A stretch of 64,000 nt of DNA from CAYUJH01 sp964394585 (lineage in GTDB: Bacteria; Bacteroidota; Bacteroidia; Cytophagales; Flammeovirgaceae). Location: NCBI GenBank assembly GCA_964394585.1, contig CAYMYI010000002.1, forward strand, positions 1-64,000, read 5' to 3'. This document shows positions 7,357 to 16,324 of the stretch, piece by piece. The notes under the pieces were generated by a model. The model ran no database searches. It saw only the letters and a program-made list of their open reading frames with translations, and was not told the origin of the DNA. A program made the translations under genes and the position numbers. Numbering within the stretch: position 1 is the stretch's first letter; the number at the start of each line of letters is the position of its first letter.

Positions 7357-8925
7357 TTATTCTTCTTCGGAAAGCAGGCGCAATAGCACTCCATTGGACC
7401 AACCGAAACCATCTTGCAAGTCGTATTCGCCGCCGCCAGCTTTCAAAGAAATATCTTCTACATTGTACTTTTCCACCATTTTTTGGGTGTTCGCATATAC
7501 TCGTTTATTATTGGCAATCCACCGATTTTTTATGGTAACGGCAAGTTTAGTTTGTTTGTAATTGCGTAGCCCTTGGATGGCAATCCATTGCAAAGGCGGC
7601 CAACCATTGGGGGCATCCCACTGCTGCCCTGTATTTACCAAAGTAGAAACCACGCCACCTGGCTTAAGAAACTGTTTCTTTACCATTTTAGTGGCTGCTT
7701 TGGCTTCTTTCTTATCGGCTACCTTAAAGAAAAGAGGGTATAAACCAGCAATAGAATACGAAGTTTTGGGACGTTTTGCTACAAAATCGTAGTCGGTATA
7801 AAAACCTGCGCTGGCATCCCAGCAGTAGCGTTGTATAGCAGCTTTCCGGCGTTGGGCAGCTTGTTGGTAAAAGGCTGCTTTTTCAGCATTATTTTGCCCT
7901 TTATATGCCCGTGCTAGTGTAGTTTCTAGGTAATAAAGCAACGAGTTTAAATCAACCGGGATGATTTCGGTAGTATGGATACTGCCCAAATGTTTCCCAT
8001 CGCGGAGCCATCGGCTGCTGAAGTCCCATCCCGATTCACAGGCGGCTCTCAAATCGCGGTAAAGCTGAGGCGCCTCTCGTTCGGTTTCTTCGGCAAGTTC
8101 CACGTCTTCTTTGTACGATTCGGCACGAGGGGTATCGGAATCGTCCCAATAGCGGTTCAATACCGTACCATTGGGCATACGCACTACACGCCGGTGTGTG
8201 GTTTTCTCTGCCGAAAGTTTATCGTGCCCTTCCATCCAAAAGGAATACTCGCGTTCCATAGGAGCAACGAATTCATACAAGACCCCTTCACCTTCTTCTT
8301 CGGCAAGAACATTGACCATCAGGGCAAAAAAAGGCGGTTGCGATCGTGTGTTGTAGTACGTTCGGTTCCCATTCGGAATAAACCCAAGTGTATTGATAAG
8401 ATGTGCAAAATTTTGCACCATACCTCTAATAAGATCTTCCCTGCCAGATACTTGCAACCCCAACATGGTAAAGTAGCTATCCCAATAGTAAATTTCGCGG
8501 AACCTACCCCCGGGCACTACATAGGGGTGTGGTAGGGGTAATAGGCTGCTAATTTGCTCAGGGTCATCTGGTTGGCGGGCGAGTACATCCCAAAGCTTTT
8601 CAATGTGTTGCCCTACGGTGCGGTTCGGGTCGCTCGTATAGTCCGACTCTTTTTGCTCTGGGATATCGAAGTTATCGTACACAAAGCTTCGCAAATTAAA
8701 ATCGGGACGCGATTTTTCCGTTTCGTATGCTGCCATAATTTCTCTGACTGATTTTTTTGGCAGGCAATCGACAAATGTTTTAGAATCGGGAAAGATTCCT
8801 TGCATTTGTACTTCTACGAATAAATCGCCGAAGGAGTCCTCGAACTCAATGGGCTGGGCTTTGGCAATGGATAAAGCACCCCAAGCCCACACAACAAGCG
8901 TGATTATATACGTTTTTTTAATCAT
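7357..8925 (-). CDS. treA: Periplasmic alpha,alpha-trehalase (GH37)
   Basis: Hydrolyses trehalose to two glucoses. Both family signatures are present: PGGRFREIYYWDSY and QWDAPNGWPPLQ. The catalytic acids known from E. coli TreA can be placed: Asp in ESGWDFSSRW and Glu in MVEKYNVE, followed by the Gly-rich GGGEYDLQDGFGW. Starting at the ATG at 8925 gives a clean signal peptide (KKTYIITLVVWAWGALSIAKAQ) and a protein of 522 residues, as usual for the family; the longer frame to 8979 adds a poor N-terminus. No sugar transporter is adjacent. Confidence 0.93.
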   Translation of the reverse strand: MIKKTYIITLVVWAWGALSIAKAQPIEFEDSFGDLFVEVQMQGIFPDSKTFVDCLPKKSVREIMAAYETEKSRPDFNLRSFVYDNFDIPEQKESDYTSDPNRTVGQHIEKLWDVLARQPDDPEQISSLLPLPHPYVVPGGRFREIYYWDSYFTMLGLQVSGREDLIRGMVQNFAHLINTLGFIPNGNRTYYNTRSQPPFFALMVNVLAEEEGEGVLYEFVAPMEREYSFWMEGHDKLSAEKTTHRRVVRMPNGTVLNRYWDDSDTPRAESYKEDVELAEETEREAPQLYRDLRAACESGWDFSSRWLRDGKHLGSIHTTEIIPVDLNSLLYYLETTLARAYKGQNNAEKAAFYQQAAQRRKAAIQRYCWDASAGFYTDYDFVAKRPKTSYSIAGLYPLFFKVADKKEAKAATKMVKKQFLKPGGVVSTLVNTGQQWDAPNGWPPLQWIAIQGLRNYKQTKLAVTIKNRWIANNKRVYANTQKMVEKYNVEDISLKAGGGEYDLQDGFGWSNGVLLRLLSEEE

Positions 8926-9157
8926 AGCGTATGAAATTAGTAGTTTACGATGATTTAGACTTTGGTAAAAATATATCAAGAATCCTGATTATTACCGGGA
9001 GTTTCAAGAAGGTTTCTTCTGTCGTTTACAGCTTTGCATGAATTATGTAGAGAGTCTCACCTTTCAACCGGCACATTTGTAGTTCCATATTACCTTTTTA
9101 AGAACTATTTTGGTAACATTAACTTAATGAATCGGCTGCTACTCGGTTTACTTTCTC

Positions 9158-10405
9158 ATGCAGAACTTTTTAATTAAAACAGTTACACTTTATAAAGAAG
9201 CTTACTCCGGACATCCGCGCGAGGTATGGGATTTAGCCGTTTTAACCTTCATTAACCGGTTGGGTACGTTGGTACTTCCTTTTCTAACCGTGTATTTGAC
9301 CACAGTTCTCAACTTTCCGCTCGATGAAGCCGGACTACTCGCCGGTGCATTTGGCATAGGTTCTTTAATAGGCTCATTTTTAGGAGGAAAACTCTCCGAT
9401 AAGCTCGGTCCGAATATCGTTATTATTTATAGTTTACTGATTAGTGGCTTACTCCTTATTTTTTTACAGTATGCTTTTACGTTTTATCCATTATTTATCC
9501 TGATTACCCTTACGGCTATGTTTGGCGAAGCCTATCGCCCGGCAATGAGTGCCGCCGTCGGAAGCTACGTACCTCCCAAAGAAACCGGCAGAACAATGGC
9601 TTTTTTGCGGTTGGCAATCAATTTGGGGTTTAGTGCTGCACCCGCAATTGGAGGTTTTGTGGCAAGCTATCTTGGATATGTATGGCTCTTTTGGATTGAC
9701 GGACTTACCTGCATTTTAGCCGGAGGGTATTTTTGGTATGTGTCTACGCATTGGGAAGAACACGATGAACCCTCTGAGGCTATCGGAGACCAAAAAGACG
9801 ACCGAGCCTTGCATACGCCTGCTTATCGGAATACTCGATTTTTATTATTTCTGTTGATTACCTTTTTTGTTGCATTCAGTTTTACACAGTGGTTCAATAC
9901 GGTGCCAGTATTTATAAAAAGCGTGTGGGAGTTCGACGAGCGCTACTTAGGGATTATCATGACCTTAAACGGAATCTTGATTGTACTCATTGAAATGCCG
10001 GCAACCGATCAGATTGAAAAAACACAGCGTATGAAACAAGCAATTTATTGGGGGCTTATCTTTATTAGCGTGTCTTTTATTTTCTTTTTATTTCATAAGT
10101 CGCTGGTAATGTGTGTGATGGCGATGTTTTTTGTAACCATGGGCGAAATCCTCTACTTGCCTTTCAACAACTCAGAGCCTTTGGCAATGAGCCCGGTAGA
10201 AAGAAGAGGAGAATACATGGCATGGTACTGGATGACCTGGTCGCTTGCTAATGTGATAGGACCTACTTTTGGCTTTTCGCTAATTGATGCTATCGGCTAT
10301 CGTTGGTTTTGGATGTTTATTTTAGTAGTGTCAATGGCAGCTTTAGTATTGAATGCCCGCCTTCAAAAAATTCCTTTAAACAGTGTCTCTATCACAAAAG
10401 TTTAA
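9158..10405 (+). CDS. MFS transporter, probable drug/metabolite exporter
   Basis: A 415-residue permease with about 12 hydrophobic segments. The MFS motif A between helices 2 and 3 is GGKLSDKLG. The basic N-terminus and the layout resemble the YceL/MdtH-like branch of multidrug exporters, but the substrate cannot be read from the sequence. The Nudix gene starts six bases after its stop, so the two are almost certainly cotranscribed. Confidence 0.85.
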   Translation: MQNFLIKTVTLYKEAYSGHPREVWDLAVLTFINRLGTLVLPFLTVYLTTVLNFPLDEAGLLAGAFGIGSLIGSFLGGKLSDKLGPNIVIIYSLLISGLLLIFLQYAFTFYPLFILITLTAMFGEAYRPAMSAAVGSYVPPKETGRTMAFLRLAINLGFSAAPAIGGFVASYLGYVWLFWIDGLTCILAGGYFWYVSTHWEEHDEPSEAIGDQKDDRALHTPAYRNTRFLLFLLITFFVAFSFTQWFNTVPVFIKSVWEFDERYLGIIMTLNGILIVLIEMPATDQIEKTQRMKQAIYWGLIFISVSFIFFLFHKSLVMCVMAMFFVTMGEILYLPFNNSEPLAMSPVERRGEYMAWYWMTWSLANVIGPTFGFSLIDAIGYRWFWMFILVVSMAALVLNARLQKIPLNSVSITKV

Positions 10406-10410
10406 GCAAT

Positions 10411-10899
10411 ATGGAAGACGAAAAGGTGGTGGCTAAGTTTGGAAACCGCTTGCGCCTACGCGTTTGCGGAGTCTGTGTAAATGCCCGGCAACAGCTTTTA
10501 ATGGTGAAGCACAGCGGCCTTGGCAACACACATTTGTGGGCACCTCCGGGTGGTGGTGTCAAGTACGCCGAAAGTACCGAAGCTGCCTTAAAAAGAGAGT
10601 TTGCCGAAGAAACCGGTCTGCAAATCGCGATTGAACAGTTTTTATTTACCCATGAGTTTCTAGCTCCTCCTTTGCATGCTATTGAACTTTTCTTTACGGT
10701 TTCTATCAAAGGTGGAACGCTCGAGCGGGGCGAAGATCCCGAAATGGAGCAGGAACAAATCATCCAAGAGGTTTCCTTTCAACCATTTGAAGTTTTGTTA
10801 AAAGAACATCCGGAGAACCTACACCCTGCGCTACGCAACGTTTCTTCCTTAGAAGCCTTCTTACAGTTGAGAGGGTTGCACCGGTTTATTCTCTCTTGA
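10411..10899 (+). CDS. Nudix hydrolase
   Basis: A 162-residue pyrophosphohydrolase. The complete Nudix box G-x5-E-x7-REFAEETGL begins in GGGVKYAE. The first strands (LRVCGVCVNARQQLLMVKH) and the HLWAPPGGG turn before the box are typical. The substrate is unknown. The frame stays open upstream into the MFS gene as far as 10303, but the ATG at 10411, directly after the MFS stop, is the natural start. Confidence 0.9.
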   Translation: MEDEKVVAKFGNRLRLRVCGVCVNARQQLLMVKHSGLGNTHLWAPPGGGVKYAESTEAALKREFAEETGLQIAIEQFLFTHEFLAPPLHAIELFFTVSIKGGTLERGEDPEMEQEQIIQEVSFQPFEVLLKEHPENLHPALRNVSSLEAFLQLRGLHRFILS

Positions 10900-10956
10900 G
10901 AATACCAACGAAACTCACTACTTTCAACAAAATCTACTTAACCTATATCAACGGCT

Positions 10957-12003
10957 ATGAAAACAATTTTTCAGCTATTACGCTTGTGTATCGCTATAGT
11001 TTTTGTGTATAGTACAGCGATAGCACAGGAAAACACAGATACTTCACAAGGTACTTACGTGGGAGATACTAAGCGCGACCTACGCCATGGTACGGGTACA
11101 TTTACTTGGAAAGATGGCGCAAAATACCAGGGCGGTTGGCGATACGACTTAATGCACGGCGATGGAACACTGCAATGGCCCGATGGCTCATACTATCAGG
11201 GCGAATGGCGCGAAGGAAGAAAGCACGGCGAAGGTACATTCTATTGGAATAATGGCGATATGTACAAAGGCAAGTGGATCAATGGAAAACAAGAGGGATT
11301 TGGCAAGCTCACCCAAACGAATGGAATTGTTTATGAAGGCATGTGGAATAATGGCTTGAAAGAGGGAAGAGGTACACAAACTTGGCCGAATGGAAAACGC
11401 TACGAAGGTGAGTGGAAAGAAGGGAAAATGCATGGGGAAGGCTTTTTGCTCGAAGCCGATGGCGAAGCACGAGTTGGCACATGGAATGAAGGTACGATGG
11501 AACCTTGCCTCTGCCCTCGCGATGCCATTTCCGTAGAAGAAGCCTACGCCGATAACGACGCTGTTTTTATCGGAGTAGTTACCGATATCTTGCCCATCGA
11601 AGAGGGGTATTTGGCAAAAATGGAAATCTTACGCCGTTGGAAAGGAGAATGGTTTACCAACCGAAGTATCTTTATGGAAGGAGGGTTTTCTTCGTGCGAT
11701 TTTGTATACTCTCCAGAACAAACTTACTTAGTGTATGCCCGCAAGCAAGAAAACTCTGCATATGCAGGGGTTTTCAAGGCAACTCGTTGCACGCGAACCA
11801 CATTGCTAGAAAATGTCTATAACGATATAACAGCATTGGATGAATTGGTTTCTTGCAAGGGCGAGCCAATAAACGTTCCCTACGAGTCGGGCAGCAGTCC
11901 GGTATGCGGTTGCGATGGCAATACCTACAAGAATGCGTACCGAGCCGCTAAAGAAGGTATCCAAGTATGGGAAGTTGGTGAGTGCCAATCTGTTGAGAAA
12001 TAG
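10957..12003 (+). CDS. Secreted protein: MORN repeats, NTR/TIMP-like domain, Kazal domain
   Basis: A 348-residue exported protein with a signal peptide (about residues 1-24, ending TAIAQ). Residues about 32-180 are six MORN repeats plus a partial one, each with a YxGxW core and a HGxGT or EGxGT turn. Residues about 183-290 begin with CLCPRD and contain DAVFIGVVTDI and TYLVYARKQ, the pattern of NTR/TIMP-like modules. The last 48 residues contain SPVCGCDGNTYKNAY and a final Cys, a Kazal-type serine protease inhibitor motif. A thioredoxin-like gene and a redoxin gene follow on the same strand. The individual domains look convincing; the combination is unfamiliar to me. Confidence 0.8.
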   Translation: MKTIFQLLRLCIAIVFVYSTAIAQENTDTSQGTYVGDTKRDLRHGTGTFTWKDGAKYQGGWRYDLMHGDGTLQWPDGSYYQGEWREGRKHGEGTFYWNNGDMYKGKWINGKQEGFGKLTQTNGIVYEGMWNNGLKEGRGTQTWPNGKRYEGEWKEGKMHGEGFLLEADGEARVGTWNEGTMEPCLCPRDAISVEEAYADNDAVFIGVVTDILPIEEGYLAKMEILRRWKGEWFTNRSIFMEGGFSSCDFVYSPEQTYLVYARKQENSAYAGVFKATRCTRTTLLENVYNDITALDELVSCKGEPINVPYESGSSPVCGCDGNTYKNAYRAAKEGIQVWEVGECQSVEK

Positions 12004-12099
12004 CCAGTTAAAACTCCGTTAATGCATTCATAAGAGCCAATCAATATGGTTTGTTTTAGCGTTATATATCGTGAAAACTTCTAAAAATTAATATTTCAG

Positions 12100-12597
12100 A
12101 TGAAACGACACTTCGTGAAAATTCTTCTATTTAGTGGCATATGGGTGGCTTCTTGGCATCAAACTATTGCGCAAGATATAGAAGTAATTGATGTGGCAGG
12201 GTTAGAACAACTGCTGCAGTCGTCGGAAAATCAGCTTGTAGTAATGAACTTTTGGGCTACTTGGTGCAAGCCCTGCATCGCTGAGTTGCCCTATTTTGAA
12301 AGTGCACGCGAGCAATTTGCCGATCAAAACGTACGATTTGTTTTAGTGAGTTTAGATTTTGAAGATGTGCTAGAAACGAAAGTGAAGAAGTTTGCAGCGA
12401 AAAAGAACCTACAATCTGAATTATACCTTCTCAATGAACTCGATGCAAACAAATGGGTTGATAAAGTGAGCCCGGAGTGGCAAGGTGATATCCCCGCAAC
12501 GCTTATTTTCAATAATGCGAAAGGTATTCGAGCGTTTTATGCACAAGAATTTTCGCAAGAAGAATTAAATACCATCATCGAGCAATCGTTAAACTAA
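12100..12597 (+). CDS. TlpA-like secreted thioredoxin-fold protein
   Basis: A 165-residue protein with a signal peptide (to about residue 24, ending TIAQ) and a thioredoxin fold with the active site FWATWCKPC. The cis-proline before the last strands is in DIPATLIF. TlpA/ResA-type proteins reduce disulfides in the periplasm, for example in cytochrome c maturation; the target here is unknown. It sits between the cysteine-rich MORN-NTR-Kazal protein (96 bases upstream) and a redoxin (43 bases downstream), which suggests a shared role in exported-protein disulfide chemistry. Confidence 0.88.
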   Translation: MKRHFVKILLFSGIWVASWHQTIAQDIEVIDVAGLEQLLQSSENQLVVMNFWATWCKPCIAELPYFESAREQFADQNVRFVLVSLDFEDVLETKVKKFAAKKNLQSELYLLNELDANKWVDKVSPEWQGDIPATLIFNNAKGIRAFYAQEFSQEELNTIIEQSLN

Positions 12598-12640
12598 TCT
12601 GAATTTAATCGAGTATCCACCTTTAAATAAAATTCGACTT

Positions 12641-13270
12641 ATGAACCTAAAAAAGATGATTTCCACGGCTCTGCTCCCAATGTTAGCAGTTCTTTTGTGG
12701 AGTGCAGTTCCGGCAGAAGCCCCAATTACCGATGGGTACAAGGTTGGCGATAAAGCAGCCGATTTTAGTCTGAAAAATGCAGTAGACGGAAAGATGGTAT
12801 CACTTGCCGATTATAAAGATGCCAAAGGGTTTATTCTTACCTTTACGTGCAACACATGCCCCTATGCTGAATTGTACGAACAGCGCATTATCGATTTGCA
12901 CAACGAGTTTGCCCCAAAAGGGTATCCCGTAGTTGCTATTAACCCGAACGATGTAGTGAAGAAACCAGGCGACTCGTTGGAGGCAATGAAAGAAAGAGCC
13001 GAAGAAAAAGGGTATCCTTTTGTATATCTGCAAGATGAAACCCAAGAAATTGCTCATGCTTTTGGAGCCACTCGTACCCCGCATATGTATATTTTGGATA
13101 AAGATTTAACTGTACTATACATTGGCGGTATTGATAATAACCCGAAAGATGCCGACCAAGCGAACGAGCACTACATTAAGAATGCCATCAATGAGCTTTT
13201 AGAGGGTAAAACCATTTCGCAGAAAACCACCAAAGCGATAGGTTGTACCATTAAATGGAAAGAAAGTTAA
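12641..13270 (+). CDS. Exported redoxin (AhpC/TSA-like thioredoxin-fold protein)
   Basis: A 209-residue protein with a signal peptide (LLPMLAVLLWSAVPAEA) and a redoxin core: VGDKAADFSLKN at the N-terminal strand, then a CNTCPY motif at the position of the peroxidatic site, and the cis-proline loop ATRTPHMYIL. The family is common in Bacteroidota; it could be a peroxiredoxin or a thiol-disulfide protein. It follows the TlpA-like gene closely and ends in a strong terminator, so the two (and possibly the MORN gene) form one unit. Confidence 0.85.
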   Translation: MNLKKMISTALLPMLAVLLWSAVPAEAPITDGYKVGDKAADFSLKNAVDGKMVSLADYKDAKGFILTFTCNTCPYAELYEQRIIDLHNEFAPKGYPVVAINPNDVVKKPGDSLEAMKERAEEKGYPFVYLQDETQEIAHAFGATRTPHMYILDKDLTVLYIGGIDNNPKDADQANEHYIKNAINELLEGKTISQKTTKAIGCTIKWKES

Positions 13271-13290
13271 TAGAAGCAGTTTTTTTATAA

Positions 13291-13326
13291 GGAAGGTGCA
13301 TAGTTAAAACTGTGCACCTTTTTTCT
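13291..13326 (+). terminator. Terminator after the redoxin gene, overlapping the CHAT stop
   Basis: AAGGTGCA at 13293-13300 pairs with TGCACCTT at 13313-13320, with inner pairing AGTT/AACT, then six T. The stop codon of the convergent CHAT gene (13304-13306) lies inside the hairpin. Confidence 0.85.
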
Positions 13327-16237
13327 TTTTAAACCAAACCAATGCAACCACCGCCACGGTTGCAAAGAACAAAGCAAAAATGGCAATAGCTATTTTTGGA
13401 GGTTGTGTAGATGTTTTAAACTGCATCGGCTTACGATTGCCAAATAGCTGAAAACCCGCCCAATACGATGGCTTCTTGTATTCATTGGGAACGGATGGAT
13501 CTGCCAAAAAATCGAACTTTGCTTGGCGTAGGGCTTGGTTTTTAGGTAACCCTTCGGCAAGGTGTTTATAAAAGCTGGTCATTAATTTTGCAGAGAAATC
13601 GTCGTAAATAGCCCACTGACTCATCACGATGTTGGGGCAGCCTGCATAGGCAAAGCCATAGGCAACACTGGATATCCCTTCGCCACTTTGTAGTTTACCA
13701 TAACCAGTATTACAAGCTGAAAGTACAACTAAATCACTTTTTACCTCATGTTTTAAAAGTTCGTACAGGTAAAGAAATCCGTCGTTTTGTGAGTCGGGCA
13801 AGAGAACTAAGCGCGATAGTTCCGGGTCGGAGTCGTCCACAATACAATGAGTAGCAATGTGCAAAATGTCGTATTGGCTGGCAACTTCTAAAAATCGGTC
13901 TTCGGTGGCTTCTTCATTAATGAATTTGAGCCCCTTTGTAAATTCTTTGGAAATGTTTTCGATTTCCCAGGCACTAGCAGGTAATTTAATAGCCTCTGTA
14001 TTTCGAATCCGATGGTTGATATCTTCAAGCGATAGCTCGGCTAATACCGAATCGGGTAGGGGAACAGCAGTGCGCTGTCGCTTTACAAATAAGTTGGTAG
14101 CCTCCCCGGCAACAGGCGCAAAGCCAGCAAAGGTCATTGCTCTATTTGGCATAGTATGATGCCGTTGGCTGAAAAGCATATCGGCTAAGAAATGATAAGA
14201 AATGACGTTTTTTTGGAAGAAGTAAGGAAGTTGTGCAAAGTTAAGGTCATCGAGAGCCGTCTCTTTTAATGGCTCAGTGAGTAACACTTCAAAAGGAATG
14301 TAGGCTGTCCTTTCATTAGGAATGAGTATGATTTCCTTGCCTTCAATAAAACCCTCTAGCGGTTCGATGAGCATCTTATAAATAGCATGGGCTTTTTCTG
14401 CATAGGTAGCCATATCATTTTGGATAATCGCATCGCGTAAACGTTGCACATCATCAAAAAAAACAGGGCTAACTTCTTGCGTTTGTGTAAAAATGCTATC
14501 GCGTGAGTAAGCAAATGTGATGATTCGTTGGTATTGCTTCCATCGAAAAATAGGGGTAAACTCTATTACCACTTGGTTAGGGAGCAGAAGCGACTGTGTA
14601 TCTGATAACTTATTTTTGAAAAAAGGCGTTTGATCAATTTGAATGTTTTTTGTCAGCGAGCTGATAAGCGAATCTTTTTGAGCATGAAACAAAAAAGCAT
14701 TTCCCAAAACCTTGGCAATTTCAGGAATGTTAGCAACAAGGTTTTCTTTTTCTAGCATCGCTCCTTTTAATTCCCAATACCGGATGGAGTCGTTAAGGAT
14801 TTTAATCTCTTCAGAATGCTGTTCTAAGATTTGTTTACGTTGACGTAATAAGGCTGAACGAACGAGATAGATTGACTTGCTAACATTTAAAAACTGATAG
14901 GCTTTGTTATACCATTTTATATTGCCGGTAAGTTGGTATGCCTTCATGGCAGCCTCAAACCAAACAATAATCAATGAGTTTCCTTGAACAAACATATGAC
15001 GCTCCCATTGATGTTGGTAATCATGTAGTTGCATGCGTTTAGCCTCCATAAGCAACTCGCCCATTTTTACGATAGCCTCCAGCGTATCCAACTGAAAATT
15101 GCCATGTTGCTGCATTGAAAGCATCATGAGTCGAGCTTTTTCATTAATGTAAAACGTTTCATGTATGTTAATCAAATCGGCAGAGGCAGGTACTGCTAGT
15201 ATATCGAGTGTATCAAAACTTTTATTATGCTTATAATACGTTACTTTATGTGCTAGTTGAATAATATCGGGAGTGGGTTCTAAAACTTTTTTGAGTTCAA
15301 ACTCTAATTTTTGCGCATAAGCATATTCTGGGTAAGTATGTTTTTTGTGTAGTTCTAGTTTTTTTCTGCCGTAATACTCATAAAGTGAGTCATTTTTAAA
15401 AAAATAATTCGATGTTTTAGCTAAACCATCGTATGCGTACACGTTCAGATAGGAATCTTCCCCGAGGAGTCGCGTAAAAATATTGAGTGCTTTATTGCCG
15501 AAATCAAAAGCTTTTTGATAGCTAAGTTTGCCGGCATGCTTATCTAATATACCATCAATTTGGATCCCAATTAAAGATATATAATGATAGCCTCGGTAGA
15601 ACTCATCCAAGTTTCCGTATTGTTCATACAGTTTCAGGTTGGATTCTAAGAGTTCTTTGCGAGTATTGTAGTAATTCAGTGTATCAAAGTAGGTTAAAAA
15701 CCATCGCGTTTTTAAAATATCAGGATGCCAAGCCGGCAGGTGTTTGTATTTGAGAGCCAAAGAACGAAAGAAATACAATTTGGCTTTCACTTTATCAAAG
15801 AAAAAGGTGATCTGAGCGCGCCCCAACATATCGTACATATGCGCACAGGCAAGGTCGGCATCTTTTGAAGCGCCATCTAATTTGGCAGCTAAAGAACGGC
15901 CTCTTTCTAAAAACTCTTCTAGCGGATCTCCGGGGCGGTCAACTTCGTAGTACAACCACGAACTTGCCGCAATCNNNNNNNNNNTCCATTCTAACTCTAA
16001 AGCAGGGTATTTTTGGAGAAGTGCTCCGGAAGATTCAAATAAGAATGTTTCTACTGTTTGTAGCTTTGCGAAAGCAGTAGGCCGATCGGTACGGAAAATA
16101 TCGACCATCACTTCTTCGATTAGTTGCATGCAAGTATCGCGCTGGGCTTGCAAGATTTGGGGTTGCGCATAACTTAAATGGCAAATGCCAAACATCAACA
16201 AGAATATTAAGTATATGTTAGACCGTACAAAACGCAT
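13304..16237 (-). CDS. Exported TPR-CHAT domain protein with C-terminal membrane anchor (contains assembly gap)
   Basis: About 977 residues. The signal peptide ends near residue 24 (ICHLSYAQ). A long helical, TPR-like middle follows (about 60-620), then a CHAT domain (about 690-940), a caspase-clan peptidase fold: catalytic His in HIATHC and Cys in LSACNTG, followed by GEGISSVAYGFAYAG and the closing PSYWAGFQLFG. A membrane helix near the C-terminus is followed by KKKK. With a signal peptide, the body should face the periplasm. Ten N at 15975-15984 interrupt codons near residue 85-88; the frame is open on both sides, so the true gap probably keeps the frame. Target and role are unknown. Confidence 0.88.
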   Translation of the reverse strand: MRFVRSNIYLIFLLMFGICHLSYAQPQILQAQRDTCMQLIEEVMVDIFRTDRPTAFAKLQTVETFLFESSGALLQKYPALELEWXXXXIAASSWLYYEVDRPGDPLEEFLERGRSLAAKLDGASKDADLACAHMYDMLGRAQITFFFDKVKAKLYFFRSLALKYKHLPAWHPDILKTRWFLTYFDTLNYYNTRKELLESNLKLYEQYGNLDEFYRGYHYISLIGIQIDGILDKHAGKLSYQKAFDFGNKALNIFTRLLGEDSYLNVYAYDGLAKTSNYFFKNDSLYEYYGRKKLELHKKHTYPEYAYAQKLEFELKKVLEPTPDIIQLAHKVTYYKHNKSFDTLDILAVPASADLINIHETFYINEKARLMMLSMQQHGNFQLDTLEAIVKMGELLMEAKRMQLHDYQHQWERHMFVQGNSLIIVWFEAAMKAYQLTGNIKWYNKAYQFLNVSKSIYLVRSALLRQRKQILEQHSEEIKILNDSIRYWELKGAMLEKENLVANIPEIAKVLGNAFLFHAQKDSLISSLTKNIQIDQTPFFKNKLSDTQSLLLPNQVVIEFTPIFRWKQYQRIITFAYSRDSIFTQTQEVSPVFFDDVQRLRDAIIQNDMATYAEKAHAIYKMLIEPLEGFIEGKEIILIPNERTAYIPFEVLLTEPLKETALDDLNFAQLPYFFQKNVISYHFLADMLFSQRHHTMPNRAMTFAGFAPVAGEATNLFVKRQRTAVPLPDSVLAELSLEDINHRIRNTEAIKLPASAWEIENISKEFTKGLKFINEEATEDRFLEVASQYDILHIATHCIVDDSDPELSRLVLLPDSQNDGFLYLYELLKHEVKSDLVVLSACNTGYGKLQSGEGISSVAYGFAYAGCPNIVMSQWAIYDDFSAKLMTSFYKHLAEGLPKNQALRQAKFDFLADPSVPNEYKKPSYWAGFQLFGNRKPMQFKTSTQPPKIAIAIFALFFATVAVVALVWFKKKKGAQF
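15975..15984. other. Assembly gap (10 N) inside the CHAT gene
   Basis: Ten N, the same length as the second gap in the window, so probably a placeholder of unknown real size. Flanking sequence stays in one open frame. Confidence 0.98.
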
Positions 16238-16294
16238 GCAATTAACTTCTATTAAACGATAATTCTAAAAACTGCTCCAACGTAGAAAAGTTTG

Positions 16295-16302
16295 TACCTT
16301 CG
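16295..16302 (+). promoter_or_regulatory. Possible -7 element upstream of the YihY gene
   Basis: TACCTTCG differs by one base from the Bacteroidota TAnnTTTG consensus and lies 22 bases before the ATG. No convincing -33 TTG was seen. Confidence 0.3.
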
Positions 16303-16324
16303 TAAAGGCTGACTTGTTTTGCTT

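Noticed and set aside
10303..10410. Upstream extension of the Nudix protein
   Set aside because: It overlaps the MFS gene in another frame and has no Nudix-family similarity; the ATG at 10411 fits.
13304..16237. A CHAT-based immune system of the TPR-CHAT (Craspase-like) type
   Set aside because: No Cas7-11/gRAMP, CRISPR array or other defence gene is nearby, and the protein has a signal peptide.
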